Part shown: positions 25,848 through 33,900 of the stretch, piece after piece
How the letters are laid out: each line of letters opens with the position of its first letter
How positions within the stretch are numbered: position 1 is the first letter of the stretch
NCBI GenBank assembly: GCA_001464715.1
Contig: LNDT01000031.1
Span: 1-64,000 of the forward strand
Source of the DNA: Bdellovibrionales bacterium Ga0074137
Lineage (GTDB): Bacteria; Bdellovibrionota; Bdellovibrionia; Bdellovibrionales; JAMPXM01
DNA: 64,000 nucleotides
Direction of reading: 5' to 3'
Position numbers and translations under genes: made by a program
Notes under the pieces: generated by a model
The model's database searches: none
What the model saw: the letters and a program-made list of their open reading frames with translations, nothing else
Told to the model about the DNA's origin: nothing

Positions 25848-26404
25848 AAAGATACTCAGAAGCTCAAATTGTCGAATTCTTAAAGGCGATTGATCGTAAC
25901 CTCTCGTCGAAGCAAGAAATCATCATTATCGGCGGCACCGCTGCAACCCTTGCCTACAAATTCAAAGAAGCAACGCAAGACATCGATACCGCCAACTCTG
26001 TCGAGAAACTTAAATCCGCAATCAAGAAGGCTGCGAAAGAGACTGGATTTGACATCCCTGTCAGCAAGTCTGGAGTGTTCGATGCCCCTTACGACTACGA
26101 ATCAAGATTAGTCCCGTACGGTGTGAAGCTATTTAGAAATCTGTCGGTAAAAGTTCCGGAAGCGATCGACCTCATCATGATGAAGATGATGCGACTTGAA
26201 GCGCATGATTTGAGTGCCATCAAACAAATCATCGCTGAAAAGTCCGTCACCGCAGACAAACTTTTAAAAAGGTTCACTTCTGAGATGGATCACGTCACCA
26301 AGACTAGGTCGGACGTTGAATTCAATTTTCTCGCAATGATCGAAGATTGTTTTGGCGCGGCGGCCAAGAATAAATGCGCCACAAACCTTTTGCGTAACAA
26401 GTGA
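25844..26404 (+). CDS. DUF6036-like nucleotidyltransferase, candidate toxin
   Basis: This is a 186-residue protein with a minimal nucleotidyltransferase signature: IIIGGTAATLAYKF near residue 26 and TQDIDT near 46, where the D-x-D should bind metal. DLIMMKMMRLEAHDLSAIKQI follows, typical of DUF6036/AbiEii-like folds. Relatives in MenAT and AbiE modules transfer nucleotides, in some cases to tRNA 3' ends. Here the activity is untested. It is coupled to the upstream winged-helix gene, and a copy of the hairpin repeat lies 37 bases after its stop. Confidence 0.65.
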   Translation: MKRYSEAQIVEFLKAIDRNLSSKQEIIIIGGTAATLAYKFKEATQDIDTANSVEKLKSAIKKAAKETGFDIPVSKSGVFDAPYDYESRLVPYGVKLFRNLSVKVPEAIDLIMMKMMRLEAHDLSAIKQIIAEKSVTADKLLKRFTSEMDHVTKTRSDVEFNFLAMIEDCFGAAAKNKCATNLLRNK

Positions 26405-26440
26405 GTCGTGCGGCACCTCCCACCCATCGCCAGTGCCAAA

Positions 26441-26475
26441 TCCCACTTCCGCAGCGGTGGCGCTTTGCGCAAAGC
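26441..26475 (+). repeat. intergenic hairpin repeat, copy 3
   Basis: The core CCCACTTCCGCAGCGGTGG is followed by a perfect palindrome GCTTTGCGCAAAGC. It separates the nucleotidyltransferase gene from the lipoprotein gene. Confidence 0.7.
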
Positions 26476-26589
26476 CGCTGTTGTTCGAATGGAACAGGCT
26501 GGAACGGTATTTACACCCGATAAGTTGACCAGCACTAAAAAACCATGACCTGCTGGAACAGCAGGAATCAATGCTCGGGAGACAAAGAT

Positions 26590-27156
26590 ATGAAGCTTCT
26601 TATTTCACTGATGTTATTAACCTTTTCGCTCATGGGTTGTGCGAGTGTCATTCGAAGTGGCGATGCGGTTCAGGCCGCGCCCGAATCGAATGCAGAAACA
26701 TCTAAAGTTCCGGTCGCTACCGCTGAACCACCCCTCCCAATCCCGACAGAATGGAAAGGTGCCTGCCGAAAAAATGTGAACGAGACGGGAAAGCAAATCG
26801 GAAACGGCGCCAACGTTAGGCTGCAAAGTTCGTATGTATTTTCCGACAAAGACGCGACCTGGTTTGTTAAAACCTTTAAGGACAAAGAGTGCCGCGAAAT
26901 GGTTGGCGGAAATAGGTTTTCTTTTAGCTGCGATTCAGACCCGTCCGTTCGGTCGGCGCGTTGTCTTCAAACAACAATCGAGACCTGGGATGGACAGAAT
27001 TGGAAGTCAGAAAAGATGGTCGACCATGCCGGCCTCCCGAATCAGCTCGAAATGCAGTACTCACTAAAAGCTGGAACTGGAACCAAAGCCACATTGAAAA
27101 GCCGAAGTATCAGCGACGGAGCCGACGAGGAAACGTCCGAACAACTCTCTCGCTAG
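26590..27156 (+). CDS. hypothetical lipoprotein
   Basis: This is a 188-residue protein. The start MKLLISLMLLTFSLMGC is preceded by GGGAG and gives a textbook lipobox (LMGC, lipidated Cys at about residue 16). The mature part has a Pro/Ala-rich spacer and a domain with four further cysteines (GACRKNV, KECREMV, FSCDSD, ARCLQT) that could form two disulfides. I recognise no family. It is flanked on both sides by copies of the intergenic repeat and seems to be a single-gene unit. Confidence 0.7.
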   Translation: MKLLISLMLLTFSLMGCASVIRSGDAVQAAPESNAETSKVPVATAEPPLPIPTEWKGACRKNVNETGKQIGNGANVRLQSSYVFSDKDATWFVKTFKDKECREMVGGNRFSFSCDSDPSVRSARCLQTTIETWDGQNWKSEKMVDHAGLPNQLEMQYSLKAGTGTKATLKSRSISDGADEETSEQLSR

Positions 27157-27212
27157 TCGGCTCATAAAAAAACTTGAAGGCTTTGCGACCGGTCAATTCC
27201 GGCACGGTGCCA

Positions 27213-27249
27213 TTTCGCACTTCCGCAGCGGTGTTGCTGCGCGCAACAA
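27213..27249 (+). repeat. intergenic hairpin repeat, copy 4
   Basis: The core TTTCGCACTTCCGCAGCGG is followed by TGTTGC...GCAACA, a six-base stem unlike those of the other copies. It lies between convergent genes. Confidence 0.7.
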
Positions 27250-27253
27250 GATC

Positions 27254-28312
27254 CTAGGTTTCTGTTTGTAAGCCGGAGTTTCTAAAAACAGACTCGTAAG
27301 CTTTCAGAAATCCAATACCAGACAGTGGTGTCGCAAGAGTTGAATACCTCAACCAGTCAAAGTCCGACTCGCTTTCGAATGTCGGATTGATTTTCAGCAT
27401 TCGCTCTAAAAATGAAGACTTGATACTTCTCAAAGGCGCGCCGGCGAAGAACAAGTAGGTCAGATGATTTTTTAAAAGATGCGAGTTGAACTGAACTGCT
27501 TTTCTCTTTGCGAGAGTGTGAGCGACGGTCGGTGGAAGCCCCAATCGCAGAGCTTTTGAGGTCTCATCAAAATTCTCAATGAGAAAACGCTCATAGAGAT
27601 AAGAATCATGCTCGTCATTCGTTAGCAGACCGTCATCCAATGAGTCTGGAAAGGTAAGGAAAAGTTTTTGCAGTGAAGTCTCGCGCGGCGTAGTCGAATG
27701 TCCAAGCTCATGAGCCAGCGTCGAAAGCCGAAAGATCGAATCGACAGCTCCGTGCCCGATGTGAAACTCGGGAACCAAGTGCAGGCTCATCATAAAGAAG
27801 CCATCACTTTTCGAACGCGAAAAATGATGTTTTCGATCCCCCTTCTCAAATCCCGTAATTTCAAAAAAAATTTCCTTAAATTCGACGGGATCGATGGCGG
27901 CTTCAATGGCAATGTCCGAGTTTTTTATCCACGTCTCCGGAGTCGAAGTCATACCAAGACCCGCGGGTTCGTACTCGACATGAGTATAGCGTTCTAAAAG
28001 ATGAAGAAAGGTTGGATTTAGGATTTGTTCCCGAGCTCTTTCGAGCGCATCTCCGATATCGTCGCTATCACCTTTGAGATCTCTTAGCTGAGGAAAACCG
28101 ATGTTTACAGTCATGCCGTTCAGTAACCGAAGCCACTTCGCTCGTGCACTCTCCATATCCGGCGAATCAAAGCTGAGCTTCTGCGTAAACTCAATAAAGC
28201 GTTTCTGACTTTCGAGAACGACGTCGATTGAGACCAAACCCAGTGCGTGTCTAAACTGAGAACGCAAGAATTCGTCATTCTCACCGAAGAATTGAGCTAC
28301 CGTTGCATCCAT
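27254..28312 (-). CDS. M3-like zinc metallopeptidase
   Basis: This is a 352-residue protein without a signal peptide. HELGH at residues 201-205 (in LSTLAHELGHSTTP) is the zinc-binding and catalytic HExxH motif. An acidic helix about 40 residues later (YLYERFLIENFDE) could give the third ligand, as in oligopeptidases of the M3/gluzincin group. The overall length is about half that of a classical M3 oligopeptidase, so it may be a divergent small member. Likely a cytoplasmic peptidase. It starts eight bases after the hldE-type gene stop, in the same direction, and probably ends that transcript. Confidence 0.6.
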   Translation of the reverse strand: MDATVAQFFGENDEFLRSQFRHALGLVSIDVVLESQKRFIEFTQKLSFDSPDMESARAKWLRLLNGMTVNIGFPQLRDLKGDSDDIGDALERAREQILNPTFLHLLERYTHVEYEPAGLGMTSTPETWIKNSDIAIEAAIDPVEFKEIFFEITGFEKGDRKHHFSRSKSDGFFMMSLHLVPEFHIGHGAVDSIFRLSTLAHELGHSTTPRETSLQKLFLTFPDSLDDGLLTNDEHDSYLYERFLIENFDETSKALRLGLPPTVAHTLAKRKAVQFNSHLLKNHLTYLFFAGAPLRSIKSSFLERMLKINPTFESESDFDWLRYSTLATPLSGIGFLKAYESVFRNSGLQTET

Positions 28313-28320
28313 TGAGAACG

Positions 28321-28818
28321 CTACTTCCCCAGAATTTTTTCAATGATCGAAGACGTCGAGCGGCCGGGTTGAAAAGCGAGAGACTTCACTTCGCCGCCGC
28401 GACTCAAGACGAAAGAGGAACCTACGATTTTGTCCGGCGCCCAATCGCCGCCTTTCACAAGAACGTCGGGCTCCAAGAGCTCGATCAGTTTTAATGGTGT
28501 CTCTTCGCCAAACAACGTCACGTAGTCCACACACGAAAGCGACGCCATGATTTCAGCGCGATCCATTTCGTGCTGCACGGGGCGCGATGGACCTTTCAAA
28601 ACTTGAACACTTTTGTCGGTGTTCAGCGCCACCACCAAAATATCGCCCTGCTCGCGAGCCTCTTGAAGATAACGAACATGACCCACGTGAAGCAGATCAA
28701 AACAGCCGTTGGTGAAAACGATGCGGCGTGAACCGCGAACCGCGGACAAAGTCTCCGACAGCTTCTGTCGGTCCGTAAAAATTTTCGCTTTCACAGAGAA
28801 CGCGCCGGGCTTCGCCAT
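28321..28818 (-). CDS. hldE: D-glycero-beta-D-manno-heptose 1-phosphate adenylyltransferase
   Basis: This is a 165-residue nucleotidyltransferase equal to the C-terminal domain of bifunctional HldE (RfaE domain II). It has TNGCFDLLHVGHVRYL with the HxGH active site, VALNTDKSV, RAEIMASLSCVDYV and KGGDW. It makes ADP-heptose from heptose 1-phosphate for the lipopolysaccharide core. The kinase half is absent, so a separate HldA-type kinase must exist elsewhere. It is packed four bases from the RDD gene and should be co-transcribed with it and rsmE. Confidence 0.85.
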   Translation of the reverse strand: MAKPGAFSVKAKIFTDRQKLSETLSAVRGSRRIVFTNGCFDLLHVGHVRYLQEAREQGDILVVALNTDKSVQVLKGPSRPVQHEMDRAEIMASLSCVDYVTLFGEETPLKLIELLEPDVLVKGGDWAPDKIVGSSFVLSRGGEVKSLAFQPGRSTSSIIEKILGK

Positions 28819-28821
28819 GAA

Positions 28822-30057
28822 TCAGGCGAGATCGACCGACTCGATCGAATCTCCGCCTTCAATTCCGACAAGGCCAAGGCCTGTGAAAAATTTAAGAACA
28901 TCTCTTCCTGCGATCATCGATACGATCGGGAAAAGAATGAACCCCGAGGCCGCGACAAGCGCCCCGCGCCACATCACAAGCACGGGATAAAACCAGCGTG
29001 TGCGCATCTCGCGAGAGCCGACGCGGATTTCATAAGACCACTCACCCAGAGTTGCTCCCAAAAAGCTTCGAGCTGCCAAAACATAAATAAGGCCGCCAGC
29101 CACGAACAAGAATAAAAGTGCGGCCACCGTCTCGGCATCCGTCTGAGTGTTCTCAAGAAGCAAAAGTAAATTCGCATCCGTGACTGAAAGTGCAATCGCC
29201 AATAAGACGCAGCCAAAGCCAACGGAAACAAGTGTATCCAAGATCGCTGAACCGAAATGCGCCGTCACCGGACGCTCGCCTGTGGCAAGATTCTGTTCCG
29301 AAGCTAGTTCGGCGCGAGTCACCGTATCTTTTGACAAAGAATTTTTGCTGACTTGAGCCGTCGCTGCCGCAGGCTGCCCCGCGAGACTTCCGAGATGTGG
29401 AAATACCGAAGGAAAAGTCTTCGCGACATTCTCGTCGATCGAAGCTGGTGCAGCAGCTTTTCCTGAATAATCGCTTCGACCCAACGGCATTTTTAAGAAT
29501 CCGCGAGGCGCCGAAGATTCGGCCGGGGCCGCCGTGGCCATTGACGCCGCCGCTGTTGCACCCGGAGTCGCAATTCCAGTTGGCGAACCAAAGAGAGGCG
29601 AACGACGTCCCGACGAAGCCTTTGCAGATGTCGCCGACGGCGATGCACCGAAGGTCGAACCCGAAGTCGCTGCTGAGTTCGCATCGCTTTCACCAAAGAA
29701 ATCAAGCGATGGAGGAAGTGCCGCAATCAAATCAGAAACGCTTTTTGCATTGTGTTTTGCCTTGGCCGCGCTGGCCGCACTGCTTGCGGTCGGTGAACTC
29801 AAAAGACCTTTTGATTGTTCGCGCGAGGCGGGATCCATTGCCATGTCGGGAGTCATGTCGTTCGTCATGCCACTTTTCGCATTTACGCTGGGCCCAAGCG
29901 TCGAACTGAGAACCGAAAAAGAAAACGAGTCGTCCGCGTCGGCTTCGATATCGAGCGGCTTTACTTTCCGGTGAAATCCAAGCCCCTCATTGATGGGCTT
30001 AAAATCGAACTCCGGTTCGTTTTTCGTCGCGCTTCCGATATCGCCGTCAAGAGTCAT
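28822..30057 (-). CDS. RDD-family membrane protein with long disordered N-terminus
   Basis: This is a 411-residue protein. The start MTLDGDIGSA at 30057 is preceded by AGGGGA and overlaps the rsmE stop region by little; a longer frame to 30117 is not needed. The first 260 residues are low-complexity, rich in Ala, Ser, Pro and Thr. The C-terminal RDD domain has about three transmembrane helices (LDTLVSVGFGCVLLAIAL, AALLFLFVAGGLIYVLAA, YPVLVMWRGALVAASGFIL) and LGEWSYEIRVGSR. RDD proteins are small integral membrane proteins of unclear function, some linked to transport. The long disordered cytoplasmic tail is unusual. Confidence 0.7.
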   Translation of the reverse strand: MTLDGDIGSATKNEPEFDFKPINEGLGFHRKVKPLDIEADADDSFSFSVLSSTLGPSVNAKSGMTNDMTPDMAMDPASREQSKGLLSSPTASSAASAAKAKHNAKSVSDLIAALPPSLDFFGESDANSAATSGSTFGASPSATSAKASSGRRSPLFGSPTGIATPGATAAASMATAAPAESSAPRGFLKMPLGRSDYSGKAAAPASIDENVAKTFPSVFPHLGSLAGQPAAATAQVSKNSLSKDTVTRAELASEQNLATGERPVTAHFGSAILDTLVSVGFGCVLLAIALSVTDANLLLLLENTQTDAETVAALLFLFVAGGLIYVLAARSFLGATLGEWSYEIRVGSREMRTRWFYPVLVMWRGALVAASGFILFPIVSMIAGRDVLKFFTGLGLVGIEGGDSIESVDLA

Positions 30058-30065
30058 CCGTTCCC

Positions 30066-30860
30066 CTATCGCATAAGATCCAGCTCGTACTTTAGGACGC
30101 TGACCAGGGCCACGCAAGCCGTTTCAACTCTCAGCACTTGAGCGCCCAAGGTGGCCGCTTCAAGGCCTTTTTCTTTAAACCGAAGGACTTCGCTCTCAGA
30201 AAACCCTCCCTCGCCGCCCACAAAGATCCAAACGGCCTCTGGCTTCTTCGCCGCAATCGAGGCCCCAAGCTCGCGCACCGGCACCGTGCCGACCTCATAG
30301 GCAAAGAGACCCGCAATAGGCCCCGACGGGTTAATCGCAACCGCCTCTATGAATTCGCCAAGTTTGAGAGCGGGCTCGAGCGTCATTTTCTCGCCGCGGC
30401 CGCACTGTTGAGTCGCACTTTGAATGATTTTTTGAAAACGCGATTCTTTAGCGGCCCACGTGTCGGTGGCGGTGCGAATAAAACTGTTGTCGCTAAAGAG
30501 CGGCTGCACAGTCTCAACGCCGAGTTCGACAAGTTTTTCCAAAACATCTTCCAAAACGTTGAATCTTGGAATCGCCAAGGCCACGCGGATTCGAGGATAA
30601 GGGAGGGGCGTAATTTTTCGAACGTCGCGGACAATCGCCAAAAGCTCTCGTTTTTTCTCGCTCACGACTTCGACAAAATAGGCCGAACCCGCGAATAGCA
30701 CTTCAAACTTGTCGCCCACAGTTTGCCGGCACACATCGCGAATGTGATGAAGTGAGTCGCCCTCGATCAAGACTTCGGCGCCCAACATGGAGTCCGGGTC
30801 TTCTAATTTTTGTTTTTGATTTGTTCTAAAAGCGTCGCTCTCAAGCCAATAGCGTCTCAT
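30066..30860 (-). CDS. rsmE: 16S rRNA m3U1498 methyltransferase RsmE
   Basis: This is a 264-residue SPOUT-class methyltransferase. An N-terminal PUA-like region (GDSLHHIRDVCRQTVGDKFE) precedes the trefoil-knot domain with RIRVALAIPRFNVLEDVLEK, ATQQCGRG, IFVGGEGGFSESEV and LGAQVLRVETACVAL, the SAM-binding knot. It methylates N3 of U1498 in 16S rRNA. It follows prmA by 21 bases, a pairing common in many bacteria. Confidence 0.92.
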   Translation of the reverse strand: MRRYWLESDAFRTNQKQKLEDPDSMLGAEVLIEGDSLHHIRDVCRQTVGDKFEVLFAGSAYFVEVVSEKKRELLAIVRDVRKITPLPYPRIRVALAIPRFNVLEDVLEKLVELGVETVQPLFSDNSFIRTATDTWAAKESRFQKIIQSATQQCGRGEKMTLEPALKLGEFIEAVAINPSGPIAGLFAYEVGTVPVRELGASIAAKKPEAVWIFVGGEGGFSESEVLRFKEKGLEAATLGAQVLRVETACVALVSVLKYELDLMR

Positions 30861-30881
30861 GCTTCTCTTTCCCGTCGGCCG

Positions 30882-31832
30882 CTAGTTCGTCCACACGGAG
30901 GCGCACCACTCGCCTTTGCGCACGCGGGATTTTTCTTTAAGTCCCGACATGCCGGCGAATTTTTCGTGAAACTCGTTTTCGCGGTCCGTAAGTATTCCGG
31001 AAAGAACCAAAGTTCCACCGCGCTTCACTGTTTTCGCAAGGTCTTCGGCTAAAACTAACAAAACACCGTCGATGATGTTGGCGATAACGAGATCGTACTG
31101 AAGCCCTTGGGCCACACATTCGCGCGCGACATCACTCAAATCACGGTCATCGATTTTAGTCGCGATCGAGCGGTTGAGTTCCAGATTCTCGCGAGCCGTG
31201 CGCCGCGCCTCAGGATCGATATCAAGACCGACAGCGCTAAAAGCACCCATACGTTCTGTGATCAAAGCTAAAACCCCGGTGCCGGTACCGACATCTAGGA
31301 CTCTCGCTCCGCCATCACGCGCTTTTAACGAGGCACCTTCCTTTGTCATCCATTCGACCGTCAGTCCCGCCGCCAGCTGCGTGGTCTCATGTGTGCCGGT
31401 ACCAAACGCCATTCCAGGATCCATCAGCAAAACATGTTTTGGTGACGCCTTTACTTCGTCTGGAATTTCACACCACTTCGGCACAATCCAAAACGGAGCC
31501 GCGAATAGAAAAGGAACAAAACCCTTCTTCCACTCTTCAAGCCAGTCTTTGTGATTCTCCAAAGTCATCGACATCTGAATCGCACCATCAAGCGCGCGAA
31601 GTTCGGTCTCGATTTCGATTCTCGCGGATTCCGTCGGAAGATTTGTAAAATAAGCCTTCAGCGTGACTTCGGCGCTTTCGACAATTTCAGGATCATACCG
31701 AAGATCTTTTTGAACAAACGGAAGATCCTCTGAAACGCCCTCGGCGCCAGCTGAAAATAAAATTGCGGTCGCTTCATCTTCGAAGGACCGCGAAAGCTTT
31801 TGAACAACAACAACGGCGAAACGATCTGTCAT
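30882..31832 (-). CDS. prmA: ribosomal protein L11 methyltransferase PrmA
   Basis: This is a 316-residue Rossmann methyltransferase. The signature DPGMAFGTGTHETTQL is followed by motif I VLDVGTGTGVLAL, the acidic motif GLDIDPEARRTARENLELN and DLVIANIIDGVLL. It trimethylates ribosomal protein L11. The N-terminal substrate domain is present (VVVQKLSRSFEDEATAILF). The stop of the secreted protein gene is only three bases upstream, so 32579-28321 forms one run of minus-strand genes. Confidence 0.92.
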   Translation of the reverse strand: MTDRFAVVVVQKLSRSFEDEATAILFSAGAEGVSEDLPFVQKDLRYDPEIVESAEVTLKAYFTNLPTESARIEIETELRALDGAIQMSMTLENHKDWLEEWKKGFVPFLFAAPFWIVPKWCEIPDEVKASPKHVLLMDPGMAFGTGTHETTQLAAGLTVEWMTKEGASLKARDGGARVLDVGTGTGVLALITERMGAFSAVGLDIDPEARRTARENLELNRSIATKIDDRDLSDVARECVAQGLQYDLVIANIIDGVLLVLAEDLAKTVKRGGTLVLSGILTDRENEFHEKFAGMSGLKEKSRVRKGEWCASVWTN

Positions 31833-31835
31833 GCC

Positions 31836-32579
31836 CTAAGCTGTAGGCGGTGGAAGAGTCTGTGTCACCCTTGGAGGTGCTGAAGGTTGTAAAGCAGACT
31901 CAGTTTTTACCGGTTTACTTGCTTCCGGAGCAGCCCCAGGCGCCGTGCCGACGACAGCAGGTGTCGCGCCGACATTCACGGGCGTCCCCAACGGAGGCAG
32001 AGACGCCGGCGTAGCGCTGTCCGCTGTACCAGCACCCGCGAGCGCATCCGCCGTCACTGAAGTTTCAGTGACCATCGCCGTGACCGTGGGTCCGGCGGAC
32101 GACACGGAGGCCGTTTTCTTTTTCTTTATAACTTTTGGCGCTTCCATCGTTATGCCCTTCATGTCGATGCGGTCACCGATCATGATGGATTCAAATTCCA
32201 AAGTGGGACGCTCATCATCGCTCAGCTCGGTCACCAGTCGCGCGACAGCCATATTTCGCTCGACGTGAATGACAAGAATTTTTCCCACCGACACCGTGAG
32301 AATCGCTTGCTGTTTGTTTTGTACAGGATCATGAATCGGAAGCGCCCGCTGAACCGGAACGTACTGACCTTTTTTAAGGCCGACTTCAGTTCCCGCGTTG
32401 ATATAAAAATCGTGATACGACGGCTCGGTCGGCTCCATCGGAAGCGACTTTCTGACGTCGAAGATCATTGGTACATCGGAAACAGCTGACGTGCGCGTCT
32501 GCGCTTCAGCAACACTCATCATGAAATGAACAGTAACCCCGGCGGAAATCGCCGCAAGCGTTCGAACTAATTTTACCAT
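31836..32579 (-). CDS. secreted protein of unknown function, FlgT-like core
   Basis: This is a 247-residue protein starting MVKLVRTLAAISAG, with signal peptide through SVAEA. The middle (about 55-150) has INAGTEVGLKKGQYVPVQ and VGKILVIHVERNMAVARLV...IMIGDRI, a pattern of small beta domains reminiscent of the flagellar protein FlgT and related envelope proteins. The last 100 residues are low-complexity Pro/Ala/Thr. The FlgT resemblance is by eye only. The location next to fliW fits a flagellar link but also an ordinary envelope protein. Confidence 0.5.
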   Translation of the reverse strand: MVKLVRTLAAISAGVTVHFMMSVAEAQTRTSAVSDVPMIFDVRKSLPMEPTEPSYHDFYINAGTEVGLKKGQYVPVQRALPIHDPVQNKQQAILTVSVGKILVIHVERNMAVARLVTELSDDERPTLEFESIMIGDRIDMKGITMEAPKVIKKKKTASVSSAGPTVTAMVTETSVTADALAGAGTADSATPASLPPLGTPVNVGATPAVVGTAPGAAPEASKPVKTESALQPSAPPRVTQTLPPPTA

Positions 32580-32756
32580 ACCCGAAGAGCCTTTCCTTGG
32601 CGGGCACCATCCTGGCCTCCCTAGGAAACGAGCCATACTGGCTCACAAAACTCTTCGGATATCACAGTTCTAAAATTGAGACGGGCTTCGAATTACTGGC
32701 CACGACTGGGCGAACGTTCAGGGGCAACCGTTTACGGGCGAAGGGCGCTCCTGGAT

Positions 32757-33299
32757 CTAGATCGCGGCTTCTGGTTCGCCACGCGACGGAAGTTTCACAG
32801 CCACACCCCAGTTCGCCGCTTGAGTCTTGATGGGGCTCAATGGGAATTGGACGACACGACTTTGCAGCTTGGCAAAAATCGGTTCGCGAATCGCAAGATT
32901 GTTATCTTGAAGCACGATCTGCCGAGCCGATCGTTTTTCAATATTGATGACGATCGGAGCTTTCATATTGGCTGTCATCTGCGTTGGGTCTTCAGGCACT
33001 GTGATGATAGCAAACGAACGAAGGCCCGCAGCTTTTTTGAGGTCCAGGCTTTCGAGATCATGTTTCGTGAGGTTCAGTTGAAATCCAGCCGAGAAAAGCT
33101 CGGGCTCAAGAACTGGGAATGCGATCTGAGGAATTTCGCAGCTCTGAAGCCAGGCGAAAATTTCGTCCGATGGATCGTCCAGCAAAACAAACTTGCGTAG
33201 ATCTGCGAAACCGAGAATGCCCTCAGGAAAAAGAATAAGATCTTCGTCCTGACACTGAACATGCCCAAATCGCGACGTTTGTACTTTTACTGCCGCCAT
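32757..33299 (-). CDS. fliW: flagellar assembly factor FliW
   Basis: This is a 180-residue protein, slightly longer than typical FliW. The family core is clear: FPEGILGFADLRKFVLLD, FAWLQSCEIPQIAFPV, FAIITVPEDPTQMTANMKAPIVIN and IEKRSARQIVLQD. FliW binds flagellin and also sequesters CsrA, so free flagellin controls its own translation. An AGGGGG Shine-Dalgarno precedes the start. It lies downstream of csrA on the same strand, separated by 277 bases containing a 15-bp palindrome. Confidence 0.95.
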   Translation of the reverse strand: MAAVKVQTSRFGHVQCQDEDLILFPEGILGFADLRKFVLLDDPSDEIFAWLQSCEIPQIAFPVLEPELFSAGFQLNLTKHDLESLDLKKAAGLRSFAIITVPEDPTQMTANMKAPIVINIEKRSARQIVLQDNNLAIREPIFAKLQSRVVQFPLSPIKTQAANWGVAVKLPSRGEPEAAI

Positions 33300-33318
33300 G
33301 AAGCCCCCTCAACAAAGC

Positions 33319-33333
33319 GCCAAACTGTTTGGC
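33319..33333. promoter_or_regulatory. 15-bp palindrome upstream of fliW
   Basis: GCCAAACTGTTTGGC is a perfect 7-1-7 palindrome 20 bases upstream of the fliW start, close to its AGGGGG ribosome site. It may be an operator or, in the mRNA, a small hairpin. The rest of the 277-base gap shows a GCGGCG / CGCCGC hairpin at 33547-33567 without a T-tract. Confidence 0.4.
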
Positions 33334-33576
33334 ACCCTCACGCTCAAGACACTTCGAAGTTCGCGTTCGGTGAATTTCTTCTTCAACCAGACCGCACGAC
33401 GAAAGCCCCGCCCCTACCACTCAAGCGTAATGACCCTCATTTCATGGGTGCAAGTGAAATACTGACAGAAGTGGAGAAGTCTGTGCGAAAAGCCGGTAAA
33501 ATCTGTGGATAGCTAGGCAAAACGGCCTTCTCAGCGGTCTTGGGAAGCGGCGACGTATGTGCGCCGCGTAAAAAGA

Positions 33577-33804
33577 TTATGTCTTAAGGAGCTTGGCGAC
33601 CGCTCGAGTTGTCTCGCTGGTCGTGTTCACCGACTCCGTGTTTTGGCTTTGGATTGCCATATACACTTCTTCGCGGTGAATTTTCGTGTCTTTCGGCGCT
33701 TCAATGCCGAGTCGAACCTGCTTGCCCTTGATCTGGACAACCCGAATTTTAATGTGATCATCAATCGCGATCGATTCGCCGAGCTTCCTGGTTAATACCA
33801 GCAT
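33577..33804 (-). CDS. csrA: carbon storage regulator CsrA
   Basis: This is a 75-residue RNA-binding dimer. The start MLVLTRKLGESIAIDD is canonical and has GGAG upstream; the nine extra residues from 33831 are not needed. RVVQIKGKQVRLGIEAP and HREEVYMAIQ complete the fold, including the C-terminal RNA-contacting Arg-bearing strand. It should repress translation of mRNAs with GGA in hairpin loops, here most plausibly the flagellins. The upstream leader itself contains three GGA motifs, one in the Shine-Dalgarno, which suggests autoregulation. Confidence 0.95.
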   Translation of the reverse strand: MLVLTRKLGESIAIDDHIKIRVVQIKGKQVRLGIEAPKDTKIHREEVYMAIQSQNTESVNTTSETTRAVAKLLKT

Positions 33805-33835
33805 TCGGGTCTCCTTCAACGTCCTGGTCAAAGTG

Positions 33836-33900
33836 TCCGTTAAGTAACAGTGCTAAAAAACGTCTAAAAATCTAAAACTGCGTTCCAACCACTTAACGGA
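33836..33900. repeat. inverted repeat upstream of csrA
   Basis: The perfect 10-bp arms TCCGTTAAGT (33836-33845) and ACTTAACGGA (33891-33900) flank 45 bases that contain CTAAAA three times. It lies between the flgL stop and the csrA start, so it may end the flgL transcript on the minus strand or regulate csrA. Confidence 0.5.

Noticed and set aside
23413-27249. The four intergenic repeats as integron attC sites
   Set aside because: They lack the RYYYAAC/GTTRRRY core pair, and genes between them lie on both strands. No integrase gene is present.
33547-33567. csrA intrinsic terminator (GCGGCG/CGCCGC hairpin)
   Set aside because: There is no T-tract in the csrA direction, so it is not a convincing terminator.
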